Below are positions 16,986 through 26,781 of a DNA stretch of 64,000 nt, in pieces. A program made the position numbers and the translations under genes. Below the pieces are notes generated by a model. The model worked only from the letters and a program-made list of their open reading frames with translations, did no database searches and was not told the origin of the DNA. The DNA is from CAZMGV01 sp964621525 [NCBI: uncultured bacterium] (lineage in GTDB: Bacteria > JAGRBM01): assembly GCA_964621525.1 (NCBI GenBank), contig CAZUMS010000014.1, positions 25,067 to 89,066 on the forward strand. Reading direction: 5' to 3'. The first letter of the stretch is position 1. Each line of letters begins with the position of its first letter.

Positions 16986-17211
16986 TCCCCATTGAGTGGG
17001 AGCGATGGCGGCCCTCCGGCCGCTTTCTGGTTTGGTTGTAAAACCAGCCTCTCGCTTATTTAAGTTGTCAGCAATACGCGTCGCGTCAGAAATTTTTTAA
17101 TCTTGGGAAACAGAGTTTTGGGTTCTCCGGAATCTCCAGTTTTGCCGCTGAGTTCTGGTAATTTATTGAAATAAAACGGGAATTTGTCATTCTACGTTAT
17201 AAGTTATAGTC

Positions 17212-17240
17212 TTGACCTTTTGCGTCATCATCCTTACCCT
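17212..17240 (+). promoter_or_regulatory. Candidate sigma70-type promoter for the small gene
   Basis: TTGACC at 17212-17217 and TACCCT at 17235-17240 are separated by 17 bp, in an AT-rich region and about 40 bp before the small gene's start. A second possible -10, TATAGT at 17205-17210, overlaps. This is a prediction from consensus only. Confidence 0.4.
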
Positions 17241-17279
17241 TGTCTCTAGGCGCATCGCGTCAGACCGGAGGGGACTGCC

Positions 17280-17519
17280 ATGCCGGTGGAGACCATGAAA
17301 GAGAACGAGACCTACAATTTCATTCTGGTACGGAAAGACGGTTCTCAAGGGAAGCCGCTACCGATCCATGGAGACCTGGTGGAAGCCGAAGTACTCGCGC
17401 TTCACCTGCTCCGTCCGGGTGAGTCCCTGTGCGCAGTAAGCCCCGGAAGCGGGGCGACGATCGCCCGGTGGGATGCCGGGACGACAGGGCAGGTGGTCCG
17501 CGCCGCACTGGCGGCCTGA
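17280..17519 (+). CDS. Small hypothetical protein (79 aa)
   Basis: Unrecognised 79-residue cytosolic protein with a strong SD (GGAGGGG at 17267-17273, 6 nt before the ATG) and an upstream promoter-like sequence, both of which support its being real. The sequence starts MPVETMKENETYNFILVRKDG and ends in an Ala-rich TTGQVVRAALAA. Charged and hydrophobic residues alternate as in a small beta domain, with no TM or cysteine motif. It stands alone between divergent and convergent neighbours. Confidence 0.6.
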   Translation: MPVETMKENETYNFILVRKDGSQGKPLPIHGDLVEAEVLALHLLRPGESLCAVSPGSGATIARWDAGTTGQVVRAALAA

Positions 17520-17571
17520 CCCCTCCCTCTCCTCCTGTTGTTCCTGCGGGGACCGGTTCTGAAGTCCGCCC

Positions 17572-18708
17572 TCAGCGGATACTCATGAGCGGCTGCCGGA
17601 TCACGGCCGAGAGCTGATCGGCGGTTTCGGCTTCCTTCAGGGCGCCAAACTCCGCCGCTGTCCGCGAAGGGACGTTGTACAGCACGTACCGGGGGCGGGC
17701 ACCGCTCACGGTAATCATGAACAGCTGCTGGCTGCTGGAAGCGAACCGGACCTGATAGGGCTTGAGGCCCGTATGAAAGAGCAGGTTCGGCCGGGGACCA
17801 ATGGCCAGCTCAAGCGGTGCCCGCGACTGGGCCGTCGTCACCAGCAGGGCAAGCGTGCCGTCCGGTGCGATATCGAAAACCGGCCCGACCCTGTCGGCGA
17901 TCACCGATCTGGCCGGGGGCCTCGGTGTTTCGTCGCCATCCAGGTCGAACATGACGAGCTGGAAGTCGGCCTTGGTGCCGTCCTTCGCCGGTTCGAGTCC
18001 GTAGAGATTGCCGGCGTGGATCTTCGGCTCGATCAGCGACGTGAAGCTGAAGCTCCGGCGCTCGATGGTGGCGGCGTCCGGCGCAGTCCTGAGGTCGAGT
18101 CCGTCCACGCAGATGGCGAGCACCCGCCCTTCGGTCAGGGTGACGACGATCCAGCCGTCCTTCCACTGGAGCCTGCGGGCCCGGCGGTCGTTGTCCTGCA
18201 CCAGCATCACGGTGGTCTTGCGGTCGAGGTCCGAGACATACAGCGCTGCGAGGCCGGCGTTCACCGACGTGTAGACCAGTTTCTTCCCGTCCGGGCTGAA
18301 GGCCGACAGGAGCTGGTACTGCGCCGAGCTTTCGGGCGTGAGCTGCGCGATGGGGACTCCGTTCGCCGGTTCGCTCTTTTCATAGACGACGAGCTGCTGG
18401 ACCTGCGTGACCGGGATCGCCCGGACGACGGCGTAACGGTTGCCGTCCGGGGACCAGACCGGATTGAAGGCGAGCTGGGCGACGGTCGTGAGCGCCATGG
18501 CGTCCGGGTGCAGTTCCGCCACGTAGAGTCCGGTTTCCTGGTACATGGTGAATAACGAACCTTTGGGGAAGACGGGTTTGACCTTTTCTTCCTTCTGGCT
18601 GTCGATAGGGTTGCCCTGGGCGTCGAGTTTGCGGACCTCGCGGGCACAGCCCGAGAAGGCAAAAGCGGCGAGCGCGGAAAGTATCGCAATGCGAACCGGT
18701 TTCTTCAT
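17572..18708 (-). CDS. PD40/TolB-like beta-propeller lipoprotein
   Basis: Predicted lipoprotein of 378 residues: signal MKKPVRIAILSALAAFAFSG with the lipobox Cys directly after it (FSGC). The mature part has TolB-like PD40 repeats, for example FNPVWSPDGNRYAVV and LSAFSPDGKKLVYTS, suggesting a partial beta-propeller exposed to the periplasm or cell surface. The ATG at 18708 places the signal peptide correctly; the open frame extends 25 codons further upstream without merit. Its partner is unknown. It is convergent with the small protein at 17280. Confidence 0.72.
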   Translation of the reverse strand: MKKPVRIAILSALAAFAFSGCAREVRKLDAQGNPIDSQKEEKVKPVFPKGSLFTMYQETGLYVAELHPDAMALTTVAQLAFNPVWSPDGNRYAVVRAIPVTQVQQLVVYEKSEPANGVPIAQLTPESSAQYQLLSAFSPDGKKLVYTSVNAGLAALYVSDLDRKTTVMLVQDNDRRARRLQWKDGWIVVTLTEGRVLAICVDGLDLRTAPDAATIERRSFSFTSLIEPKIHAGNLYGLEPAKDGTKADFQLVMFDLDGDETPRPPARSVIADRVGPVFDIAPDGTLALLVTTAQSRAPLELAIGPRPNLLFHTGLKPYQVRFASSSQQLFMITVSGARPRYVLYNVPSRTAAEFGALKEAETADQLSAVIRQPLMSIR

Positions 18709-18794
18709 GCTGTCAGTTCCGGGCTCCTTGGGACCCGGCCTGTTATAGACCACGGAACCGGGTAGCTGGAAAGGCCCGGGCAATTAAACCTCGT

Positions 18795-19730
18795 TCACGG
18801 TGCGGGCGGGGGCGCCTCCTGCCGCGCTGAATTAATCCGGTGGAGTTCTCCCGCCATCCACCGGGCTCCTGAGGGCGTAAAATGGAGATCGTCGGCGAAG
18901 GCTCCGGCGGGCGGAGCGGGAACAGTAAGCGCATCGATGCCGAGACCTTTTAGCGCAGGCAGCAGCAGGCCGGTTCCCCCCGCCTGCTCGTAGGCGCGGG
19001 TCCAGGCGTCGCTTTGTTCCGGGTTCCAAGGGGAGAGAACGACGATCAGCGCGCCGCTCCGGGCCTTCACGACGGCCTCCAGTTCCTTCATTCGGGCGGA
19101 AACCCAGGTCGCCGCTTCGCCGGGATCCCGGATCCGGTCCGTCCATCGGGCGGATTCGTCCCGCCAGCCGGTACGGACCAGAAACAGTTTCCAGTAATGC
19201 CCGAGCAGGATTCCGAGTTCGTACAGCCGGACCGGGCTGTGCCGCTCCCGGGTGTCCATCCAGAAGGGGGGCGGCAGGGGCCTGCGGGACGCCTCGGTGA
19301 CGTCGTTCGCGGTCAGGAGTTCGACATAGAGCGGGGAGCTGATTTCTCCGAAGACCTTTTCCACTAGCAGGGCCGGTTCCCTCGCACCATATCCCGGCAT
19401 TCCGCCATTGAGGACGTTTATTCCGGAAAGCTCCGCGAGCCGGACAGGAATGGTCTCCTGCGGCCTCAGCCCGGTACCGAACACCACCGAGTCCCCGAGC
19501 AGCACGATGCCGGTGGGATCCCGGAGGTCCCCGCGCAGGCCGAGATGGTTCGTCTTCCCTCCGTCCAGAAACGGCAGGCCGGGGCGCATCCGGTAGAAGC
19601 CGTCCGGCCGGGTTTCATAAAGGGCAACGCCCTCGAAGCCGGCAATCCGGAGCATCGCCTCGAGACTGGTGGCGGCAACGGCGAGCCCGGCCAGAGCGGC
19701 GGCAAAGGCTTTGGGGAACTTCCGGGGCAT
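18795..19730 (-). CDS. SGNH/GDSL-type hydrolase, membrane anchored
   Basis: 311 residues: a hydrophobic N-terminal anchor (about 6-25) and an exported SGNH hydrolase domain. Blocks are visible as VLLGDSVVFGTG (nucleophile Ser), NGGMPGYGAREPA (Gly block), LTANDVTE (Asn block) and DDLHFTPSGARWMA (Asp-x-x-His dyad). Such proteins act as esterases or O-acyl hydrolases on envelope glycans or lipids; the substrate is unknown. The PD40 lipoprotein lies downstream on the same strand. Confidence 0.78.
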   Translation of the reverse strand: MPRKFPKAFAAALAGLAVAATSLEAMLRIAGFEGVALYETRPDGFYRMRPGLPFLDGGKTNHLGLRGDLRDPTGIVLLGDSVVFGTGLRPQETIPVRLAELSGINVLNGGMPGYGAREPALLVEKVFGEISSPLYVELLTANDVTEASRRPLPPPFWMDTRERHSPVRLYELGILLGHYWKLFLVRTGWRDESARWTDRIRDPGEAATWVSARMKELEAVVKARSGALIVVLSPWNPEQSDAWTRAYEQAGGTGLLLPALKGLGIDALTVPAPPAGAFADDLHFTPSGARWMAGELHRINSARQEAPPPAP

Positions 19731-19857
19731 TTGCAGGAAATGCTGGGCCCTGGCAAAGCCGGAGTAAAGAGCGCCTGCGGCCGGTGATCCTCATCAGCCG
19801 CTTCCGTTTTAGGCGGCCTGCCATTAGGCTCCACCAATCCGGATCGGAGAGGTTGGA

Positions 19858-21945
19858 TTGAACAACCGCCAGACAGCTGCTGCCCGCGAGGTGGAGGCGT
19901 GCATACGTACTGCCGTTTTCTGGGGAGCTATTGCCGGAGCGGTTCCGGCGTTCGTGGTGATCGGCGGATACCTCCGGGTGCTCCGCTTCGGGCTCACCGA
20001 ACTGACGGCCGCCCTGATGATGCTGGCCATCTTCGTCCTGTCCGTGATCGTCTTTAACTACTACCGGCTCCTCTGGGAACACCGTCCGCTGGTGAAGGTG
20101 CTGGATCTGCTGGACCGGAAAGAGGTTCCCCCGGACGGCGACCTTGACCGTGCAGTGAATGTGGCCCGGACGGCCGGGATCCGTTACCAGATCGTTTCGA
20201 CCGTTACCTGGCTGCTGGCGACGGCCTGTGCGTTCGGCTTTCTGCACTGGTCGGGGGACCTGACGCCGTTTGCGATCATGTTCTGGCTGGCGATCATCCC
20301 CGCCGGATATTTCTGTGCCCACAGCTTCACTTTCTTCATTTACAAACACGCATTCGCGAAAACCATCGCCCGCCTGTCCATGCATCTGGATGTAGAGCGG
20401 GCCGCCCGGCTGGCGCCGTTCAGTCTCGTACAGAAGCTTGTCTTCGGTTTCGTCTCCGTGGCCGGTCTGGCCATGTCGGCCTCCGTGGGCGTGACTATCT
20501 ACCAGCAGCGGATCGATATCGGCCGCCTCGCGACGGTCAATCTGGACCCTGCGATCCGGCAGGTGGCGAAAGCAGCCGGCAGCGGCATGCTCTTGACGGA
20601 AAACCCGGTCACTGCCCTCTGGCCGCATCTCGTCTGGCTCGTCGTTCCGGCGGGTTCAGTTCCTTCCTCGCTGCCGGAAATCTCCAGATACCACCCCAGG
20701 CTGCGGAGCGCGCTGGACCAGATGGCTCCGGAAGGGGAGATCTGGGATCCGGTGTTCGAGCAGATCGTCATCAGCCGGCCGGTTCCGGATGGCCGCCGCC
20801 TGCTGGTCATCGCCGAGCGGGATTCTTACGGCAGCCCCATCGATGGTGTCCGGCTGGGCCCGTTCGCGGGACTGCTGCTCATTTTCCTTGCCATGTTCGC
20901 CCAGCTCCGGATGATTGCGAGCGATCTCAGCCAGCCCGTCGAAAAGCTCAGGAAGCGGGCGGAGCGGTTCGCCAACGGCGATCTCTCCGAAACCGAGCCG
21001 GGTTACGCTGACGACGACGTGGGCGTCCTCGACTTCCTGTTCAACCGGGCCGCCCGGACGCTCGGCGAGGCAATCCGCCTGTCGGTGGATCTCGCCCGGT
21101 CCGTGGCCGTGTCGGCGGAACAGACGTCCTCCACGGTCGCCTCGCTCGCCCGTCTCAGCGAGGACCTGAACCACAATTCCGACAAGGCCGGCGATGCGCT
21201 GCGCGAGATCGACGAGGGCAACCGGAAAGTCGATGCTGTCATGCAGGCGACCCGCGACGGGACCCGCTCGGCCGCCAGCCAGGCGACTCAGGGGCAGTCC
21301 GAACTGGATGCCAATGCCTCGGGGCTCCGGGAACTCGGCGGTGAACTCCAGGAAGTGTTCGCCAGCATCGAGGACCTCTCCGTCCGCGGCCGCAGGATCC
21401 AGGGCATCGTCGAGACCATTCGTGAGATCACCTCCCAGACCAACCTGCTCAGCCTGAACGCGGCCATCGAGGCTGCCCGTGCGGGGGAACATGGGCTCGG
21501 CTTCTCGGTCGTCGCCGACGAGATCCGCAAGCTCGCCGATCATGCCGCCCGGCAGGCGGCCGAGATCGACCGCATCATCCGCGAAGTGACCGACGCCATG
21601 CAGGCGACGGCAACCCGCGTGCAGGCGGCCCGCGACCGGTTCTCGAGCCGGGAGCAGAGCGTGGGGACAACGGCCTCCAATTTCCAGCGGATCACGGCGG
21701 CGTTTCTCGATGTGGACCGGACCTTCTCCGAACTCGCGGGACTCATTTCCGCCCAGGTATCACGGTCGGGGGATGCCAGCACGTCACTGGAAAAGATCCT
21801 GCAGGGGCAGCAGGAACAGGCATCGGCCGCCGACGAACTCCTGTCGACCGTTTCCGAACTGGCCCGGCTGGCTGACGATCTCACCCGTCAGCTCGGAAAA
21901 TACCGGCTGGCGGGAGCGGCCCCCGATTCCGGCAGAAAGGTCTAG
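19858..21945 (+). CDS. Methyl-accepting chemotaxis protein-like receptor
   Basis: 695-residue receptor. The N-terminal ~350 residues hold about six hydrophobic segments (near 18-40, 47-65, 110-130, 138-158, 195-215 and 328-348), more than the two of a classical chemoreceptor. A HAMP-like region follows ([19 protein letters not shown]). The C-terminal coiled-coil signalling domain has the conserved hairpin tip [20 protein letters not shown] and [19 protein letters not shown] start with GGAGAGG just upstream. No che genes are nearby, so its signalling partners are elsewhere. The following gene starts 6 nt after the stop. Confidence 0.85.
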   Translation: MNNRQTAAAREVEACIRTAVFWGAIAGAVPAFVVIGGYLRVLRFGLTELTAALMMLAIFVLSVIVFNYYRLLWEHRPLVKVLDLLDRKEVPPDGDLDRAVNVARTAGIRYQIVSTVTWLLATACAFGFLHWSGDLTPFAIMFWLAIIPAGYFCAHSFTFFIYKHAFAKTIARLSMHLDVERAARLAPFSLVQKLVFGFVSVAGLAMSASVGVTIYQQRIDIGRLATVNLDPAIRQVAKAAGSGMLLTENPVTALWPHLVWLVVPAGSVPSSLPEISRYHPRLRSALDQMAPEGEIWDPVFEQIVISRPVPDGRRLLVIAERDSYGSPIDGVRLGPFAGLLLIFLAMFAQLRMIASDLSQPVEKLRKRAERFANGDLSETEPGYADDDVGVLDFLFNRAARTLGEAIRLSVDLARSVAVSAEQTSSTVASLARLSEDLNHNSDKAGDALREIDEGNRKVDAVMQATRDGTRSAASQATQGQSELDANASGLRELGGELQEVFASIEDLSVRGRRIQGIVETIREITSQTNLLSLNAAIEAARAGEHGLGFSVVADEIRKLADHAARQAAEIDRIIREVTDAMQATATRVQAARDRFSSREQSVGTTASNFQRITAAFLDVDRTFSELAGLISAQVSRSGDASTSLEKILQGQQEQASAADELLSTVSELARLADDLTRQLGKYRLAGAAPDSGRKV

Positions 21946-21951
21946 GAGCGG

Positions 21952-23502
21952 TTGGACGCACCGGTCCGCTACCGCAACTGGCTCCTGCCGGTAACGGCTG
22001 TCGCAGCCGCGCTCAGGCTTCCGGCACTTTTCAGTCTCGACGTTCACACCGACGAGGCGGGCCGCCTCGCCTCGGTGACGCTGCCGGATATTCCTTTCGC
22101 CGCCGGGGCCGCTGCCGCCTGGCAGGGGGCCGTGGGATCGGCGTGGCTGTTCCGGACGATTTTCGAAAGCACGGGGAGTCTTGCGGCACTCCGGACCGTT
22201 CCCTTCCTTGCCGGAGTGGCCGCCGTCTTCCTGTTCGGGGGGATCGTCCGCCGGGAGCTGGACGACCGGCCTGCACTCCTGGCGGCCCTGCTGTTTGCCG
22301 TGCTGCCGCTCCAGGTCCTCTATTCCGTCCTCGCCGAGGAATATGCCTTTGTCTCCCTGTTCGGCGTGGCCGCCACCGGCCTCGCTCTGGATTTCGTGAG
22401 AGGCAAACCGGTGGATGCGCTCCGGATCGCTCTCATGGCATTCCTCGGCGCCGGCGGGCTGCTCTTCGGCGGGTTCACGTTTCTGGTCTACTGGCTCGCC
22501 CTTGCGGGCGCTGTTGCCTCCGCCCGGTGGCGATTGCTTGCCGGACGCGAATGGTGCTCGCTCGCCGCCGCCCAGCTTCCCCTGCTGCTGCTTCTGGTCT
22601 GGACGCTTGCCGCGATGGAACCCGTCCGCGAGGTGCATGCGGGACTCCTCAAGGCGTTCGGTTTCGATCTCGTGAGATCCGATCCGGCGGCCCTCGTCGC
22701 CGATCTCTGGCTGCATGTGAACTTCTGGTTCTGGATCCGCCCGGCACCGTGGCCGCTGATCGCGGCGGAATCCCTGATCGCCGGATGGCTGATCTGGATC
22801 GCCGTTCAGGCCGCCCGGAGGCCCTCCATGCGGTTCTGGGCAGTGCTCGGCGTGCTGTCCCTGGCCATTCCTGCCGCAGTCTACGGCGCTGCTTTTGGCC
22901 ATCCCTTTTATTTTTCGAGGACGTATCTCTTCGCGACGGTACCGCTCGTGGTGCTGCTGGCGCAGGGAGCCGCCGGGCTCGGACGGTTGCGCCTGTGGGG
23001 CGGAATCCTTATTGCGGGAGCACTGGCCGGTTCGCTGCTCCTTTCCTCGAACCGGCATCCGTCGTATCCGCCGCTGCTCGGCCGCCTCTATGAAGGATTG
23101 CGGGCGAATCTCCCCACGGGACGCTCCGTGGCGGTCCACCCCTGGATACTTACGGAAAGTCTTGCCGTGGGATGCCGTCTCGAAGGAAGAGCCTGCGCAA
23201 TCCGGTTCGAACGGGCCTGCCATCCGGAGCCGGTCCGGCTGGAAGATTACCGCTCGTTGAAAGCGTGGAAACTGGACCCGGCGGGTCTTGCCCGTTGTGC
23301 GGAGCAAGTCTCCTCAGCCGGGGCCTGTCTGTTGCCGGTGCCGCCTGTGGCGGGACTGGTCGAAGGGAAAAACTCCCTGCCGGAACTGCTTGCTGCGTCA
23401 GGCTACCGGCCGGTCCCGCTCGAAGCGGGGGTGGTGGCCTACTGTCCTCCGGAAGGGCCCTTGCCGGATCACCAGGGTTCGCGGGTTCCGATGAACGAGT
23501 AG
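21952..23502 (+). CDS. GT-C/PMT-type membrane glycosyltransferase-like protein
   Basis: 516-residue polytopic membrane protein with about 10 hydrophobic helices. The first periplasmic loop carries DVHTDEAGRLAS, matching the acidic DE motif of GT-C (GT39/GT83-like) glycosyltransferases that use polyprenyl-phosphate sugars. The C-terminal ~130 residues form a soluble, Cys-containing periplasmic domain. TTG start 6 nt after the chemoreceptor gene; cotranscription does not imply a shared function. It overlaps the convergent aldo/keto reductase gene by 34 nt. Confidence 0.6.
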   Translation: MDAPVRYRNWLLPVTAVAAALRLPALFSLDVHTDEAGRLASVTLPDIPFAAGAAAAWQGAVGSAWLFRTIFESTGSLAALRTVPFLAGVAAVFLFGGIVRRELDDRPALLAALLFAVLPLQVLYSVLAEEYAFVSLFGVAATGLALDFVRGKPVDALRIALMAFLGAGGLLFGGFTFLVYWLALAGAVASARWRLLAGREWCSLAAAQLPLLLLLVWTLAAMEPVREVHAGLLKAFGFDLVRSDPAALVADLWLHVNFWFWIRPAPWPLIAAESLIAGWLIWIAVQAARRPSMRFWAVLGVLSLAIPAAVYGAAFGHPFYFSRTYLFATVPLVVLLAQGAAGLGRLRLWGGILIAGALAGSLLLSSNRHPSYPPLLGRLYEGLRANLPTGRSVAVHPWILTESLAVGCRLEGRACAIRFERACHPEPVRLEDYRSLKAWKLDPAGLARCAEQVSSAGACLLPVPPVAGLVEGKNSLPELLAASGYRPVPLEAGVVAYCPPEGPLPDHQGSRVPMNE

Positions 23503-24491
23503 GGATAGCCCCAGTCGATCTTCGAGGCGGTATCGAGAAGCTTCACGTCGTCGGGGTCCAGTCTGATCGACAGGCAGGCGAGGTTCTCGTCCAGCTGCTT
23601 CACGTTGCGGGCGCCGATAATGATCGACGTCATGCCCGGCTGCTGGCGGAGCCACGCGAGGGAGATGGCCGCCGGGGTGGAGCCGTACTTTTTCGCCACG
23701 GCATCTACAGCCTCGAGCACCTTCCAGTTGTGCTCCCGGTCGATCTGCTTCCAGGAGTCCCGCCACTCCGACAGGCGGGTCCCGGCGGGCGGCGGCATGC
23801 CGGGCCGGTACTTGCCGGAGAGGAATCCGCGGCTGAGCGGAGACCAGATCAGCATCCCGAGCCCGAATGCGCGGCAGGCGGGGACGACCTCGCGCTCTGC
23901 CTCCCGGACGATCAGTGACCACTGGAACTGTACCGAAGCGTAGCCCTGTACATTCATCGCACCGGCGGCGCCCACGGCTTCGCCGAGCCGGTAGCCCGTA
24001 TAGTTCGAGCAGCCCACGTAGCGGACCTTCCCCGCCTTCACGAGATCGTCGAGCGCCTGCAGGGTTTCCTCGATGGGGGCCCGGCGGTCCTGCATGTGGA
24101 CCTGGTAGAGGTCGATATAGTCGGTCTGGAGGCGGCGCAGCGACTCCTCGCAGTTCCAGACAATCGACTTGCGGGACAGGCCGTAACTGTTCGGATCGGG
24201 CCGCCCGGCACCCATCATCATCGGGAACCGGCACTTGGTGGCGACGATGAACTTCTCGCGCCGGCCCTTCATCCACTGGCCGAGCAGCTCCTCGGAGCGG
24301 CCTTCGGAGTAGACGTTCGCCGTATCGACGAAATTGATGCCCTTCTCGAGACAGTGCTCAAGCACCGCTTTCGCCTCGTCATCGGACGAAGTGACGCCTT
24401 TCATGAAGGTCTGGGATTCGCCGAACGTCATCGCGCCGAGACACAGTTCCGGAACGCGAAGACCCGTCTTGCCGAGGTTTCTGATTTCCAT
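23469..24491 (-). CDS. Aldo/keto reductase
   Basis: NADPH-dependent aldo/keto reductase, 340 residues. The catalytic tetrad is visible as D56 and Y61 (FVDTANVYSEG), K86 (VATKCRFP) and H132 (LYQVHMQD). The C-terminal NADP-binding part has SIIIGARNVKQLDENLACL. The subfamily resembles YhdN/AKR11-12 types that reduce diverse carbonyls. It is divergent from the small lipoprotein gene. Confidence 0.92.
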   Translation of the reverse strand: MEIRNLGKTGLRVPELCLGAMTFGESQTFMKGVTSSDDEAKAVLEHCLEKGINFVDTANVYSEGRSEELLGQWMKGRREKFIVATKCRFPMMMGAGRPDPNSYGLSRKSIVWNCEESLRRLQTDYIDLYQVHMQDRRAPIEETLQALDDLVKAGKVRYVGCSNYTGYRLGEAVGAAGAMNVQGYASVQFQWSLIVREAEREVVPACRAFGLGMLIWSPLSRGFLSGKYRPGMPPPAGTRLSEWRDSWKQIDREHNWKVLEAVDAVAKKYGSTPAAISLAWLRQQPGMTSIIIGARNVKQLDENLACLSIRLDPDDVKLLDTASKIDWGYPYSFIGTREPW

Positions 24492-24574
24492 GTTCTGGAA
24501 TTTCGCCGGTTTCTGTGATCTGAATCAAGTACGAGCAGCCAGTTCCCGGATATAAGAAATCTCTGGAGCTTCTG

Positions 24575-24949
24575 ATGAGAGCCTTACCGGCCAGTATAGC
24601 TGCATTGCTGTTAGGAACTGTCTTGAGTGGATGCCAGGAGGTTCTGGAGGAATGTTTCGAACCGCTTGGGATGAAGGAATTCACTGCAGAGCCCATTGCG
24701 CAAACCGGCGAGGGTCTTTTGGTCGTGATTCACTGGAACACCAGTTTCGAAACCGAGAATGAAGGCGGATGCAGCTTGTATCGACGAGGCGCCGATAGTC
24801 TCGAGGTGCCCATCAAGACGGATGGTGACTTCGACGGCAATGTCGTCGATCTAATTCACGAGTCCGTCGTCTATGGTGTCGATTGCGACCAGATTTGCGG
24901 CGAAGATCTGGAGCGGGAAATCGAATTCGACTATTCGCCTTACGAGTAA
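24575..24949 (+). CDS. Small secreted lipoprotein
   Basis: Unrecognised 124-residue lipoprotein: signal MRALPASIAALLLGTVLSG followed by the lipobox Cys (LSGC). The mature part is strongly acidic and has paired cysteines, ending in CDQICGEDLEREIEFDYSPYE. SD GGAG lies about 7 nt before the ATG. Base composition is visibly less GC-rich than that of its neighbours, which may indicate recent acquisition or relaxed constraint. Confidence 0.65.
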   Translation: MRALPASIAALLLGTVLSGCQEVLEECFEPLGMKEFTAEPIAQTGEGLLVVIHWNTSFETENEGGCSLYRRGADSLEVPIKTDGDFDGNVVDLIHESVVYGVDCDQICGEDLEREIEFDYSPYE

Positions 24950-25011
24950 GCTTTCACGGCTCTGGCATGGGGCCGCTCATTTAGGCCGGCCTGACGGATC
25001 TGCGTGCCGTG

Positions 25012-25389
25012 TCAGCGTTCCGTATCGTCTGGAGCCGCAGGTTTGGCGCCGGGAACGATAGCGAGTTCGGGAGCGTACCGGAGCGCGACGATGGGCGTCT
25101 TCTTGAGCGAGAGGCTTTCGGCGATCGAGTGCCGGATGAACGGCGCTGCCTTTTCGAGGGCTGTCTGGATTTCCTTCTTCGAGTAGGCGAGGGCCAGGGT
25201 CGGCACGCAGACGACGCGGACCCGTGAAAGGTCGGGCGCCACCTCGATGCTGAAGAGATCGAGTCCCTCCAGCTTCGGATCGGAGAGGTGCCGGACGATC
25301 TGCGACAGCTCGCGGCCGAACACCGAGTGCAGCCGGTCGTCCCGGATCCGCTTGCCCCGGCCGGGAATGTCGGCGCCGGCATCCGTCAT
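25012..25389 (-). CDS. rbfA: Ribosome-binding factor A
   Basis: 30S maturation factor RbfA, 125 residues, with the KH-like core: RLHSVFGRELSQIVRHLSDPKLEGLDLFSIEVAPDLSRVRV and LRYAPELAIV. An N-terminal extension (GADIPGRGKRIR) and short acidic tail flank it. It starts 14 nt after the ispG stop and is likely cotranscribed with it. RbfA is more commonly found beside infB or truB, so the pairing with ispG is lineage-specific. Confidence 0.85.
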   Translation of the reverse strand: MTDAGADIPGRGKRIRDDRLHSVFGRELSQIVRHLSDPKLEGLDLFSIEVAPDLSRVRVVCVPTLALAYSKKEIQTALEKAAPFIRHSIAESLSLKKTPIVALRYAPELAIVPGAKPAAPDDTER

Positions 25390-25403
25390 CGGGAATTACC
25401 TCT

Positions 25404-26633
25404 TCAGGCGCGGGGCTGTGAGCCCCACCGCTTCTCGACATACGTATTCAGGAGGTCGATGAAATCTTTCGCGATGGTCTTGCCCTTCAGGGTCGTGACC
25501 TGCTCGCCGTCCTGGTAGACGGGCGCCTTGGGTTCCTCGCCCGTGCCGGGAAGCGAGATGCCGAGGTCGGCGCTCTTGGACTCGCCGGGGCCGTTCACGA
25601 TGCAGCCCATGACGGCAACTTTCAGTTCCTCGACGCCGGTGTACCGGGACTTCCACACGGGCATCTGTTCGCGCAGGTAGCCCTGGATCTCGTTCGCCAG
25701 CTCCTGGAACACGGTCGAGGTGGTCCGTCCGCAGCCGGGGCAGGCCGTCACCTGCGGCAGGAAGCTCCGGATTTCCAGCGACTGGAGAATCTGCTGGCAG
25801 ATGTAGACCTCTTCGCGCCGGTCGCCGCCCGGCTGGGGCGTGAGCGAAACCCGGATCGTGTCGCCGATCCCCTGTGACAGCAGGATCGAGAGGGCGGCGG
25901 CGGAGCTCACCGTGCCCTTCATGCCCATGCCGGCCTCGGTGAGGCCGAGGTGAAGCGCATAGTCGCAGCGCTTCGCGAACTCGAGATACACCTTGATGAG
26001 TTCGGGGATGTTCGAGATCTTTCCTGACAGGATGATCCGGTCGTGGGGCAGGCCGAACGATTCGGCGAGCTGCGCCGAGTCGATGGCGCTTTTCACCATC
26101 GCCTCGATGAAGATGTCACCCGCCGACCGCTGGACGGACGCTTTCGTGTTCTCGTCCATGAGCCGGGTGAGCAGGTTCTGGTCCAGGGACCCGCCGTTCA
26201 CGCCGATTCGGACTGGTTTGCCGTATTCGATGGCCGCGTCGATCATCGCCCGGAAGTTGGCGTTCTCGCGCTTGCCCATGCCGGCGTTGCCGGGGTTGAT
26301 CCGGTACTTGTCCAGAAGCCGGGCACAGTCCTTGTACTTCGTGAGCAGGAGATGGCCGTTGTAGTGGAAATCGCCCACGACCGGGGTCTTGTAGCCGGCG
26401 TCGCGGAGCCGGTTCACAATTTCCGGAACGGCTTCGGCCGACTCGGGGTTGTTCACGGTGATGCGGACGATCTCGGAGCCTGCGTCGGCCAGCAGCTTGA
26501 TCTGCTCCAGCGTCGCCTGGACGTCGGCCGTATCGGTGTTGGTCATCGACTGGACGACGACGGGGTGGCCGCCGCCCACGGTCACGGGGCCGACTTTTAC
26601 CGCTGTAGTTTTCTTCCGGGGGAATGCGCTCAT
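25404..26633 (-). CDS. ispG: 4-Hydroxy-3-methylbut-2-enyl diphosphate synthase
   Basis: IspG/GcpE, the [4Fe-4S] enzyme of the MEP isoprenoid pathway that converts MEcPP to HMBPP. Length 409. The N-terminal TIM barrel shows [21 protein letters not shown] and RINPGNAG. The C-terminal cluster domain has ligands in ACPGCGRTT and in [11 protein letters not shown], with the conserved Glu. This indicates isoprenoid synthesis by MEP rather than mevalonate. First gene of the ispG-rbfA unit. Confidence 0.97.
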   Translation of the reverse strand: MSAFPRKKTTAVKVGPVTVGGGHPVVVQSMTNTDTADVQATLEQIKLLADAGSEIVRITVNNPESAEAVPEIVNRLRDAGYKTPVVGDFHYNGHLLLTKYKDCARLLDKYRINPGNAGMGKRENANFRAMIDAAIEYGKPVRIGVNGGSLDQNLLTRLMDENTKASVQRSAGDIFIEAMVKSAIDSAQLAESFGLPHDRIILSGKISNIPELIKVYLEFAKRCDYALHLGLTEAGMGMKGTVSSAAALSILLSQGIGDTIRVSLTPQPGGDRREEVYICQQILQSLEIRSFLPQVTACPGCGRTTSTVFQELANEIQGYLREQMPVWKSRYTGVEELKVAVMGCIVNGPGESKSADLGISLPGTGEEPKAPVYQDGEQVTTLKGKTIAKDFIDLLNTYVEKRWGSQPRA

Positions 26634-26781
26634 AGCCGCTGAAGTTCCTTAATTGTTTCCGGGAGTTACAGGCTCCCTCCGGCCGCCGAAGCGCCGGTAC
26701 ACAGCCCCACACTAGGAGCGGGCCGCGGCCCGGCGCAAGAGCGTGTCCCTTGGCAGCCGCCTGACAGTCCTGACGGCGGGG

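Larger units (their letters stand above)
16645..17279. other. 635-bp intergenic region, AT-rich on the right
   Basis: Spans the divergent gap between the AtuA-like gene and the small protein at 17280. The left part holds a 14-bp palindrome (16695-16708) and a strong hairpin (16958-16985). The right part, about 17030-17245, is markedly AT-rich and contains promoter-like hexamers and the repeated decamer TCGCGTCAGA at 17081-17090 and 17255-17264. Two short open frames (16698-16904 and 16762-16992) show no protein-like composition and I do not call them. Confidence 0.5.

Noticed and set aside
16762-16992. A 76-codon minus-strand frame in the 635-bp gap
   Set aside because: No SD, passes through the strong hairpin, and has no protein-like pattern.
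17990-18000. GGTTCGAGTCC, resembling a tRNA T-loop
   Set aside because: It is inside the PD40 lipoprotein gene and no acceptor stem, D-arm or anticodon arm can be drawn around it.
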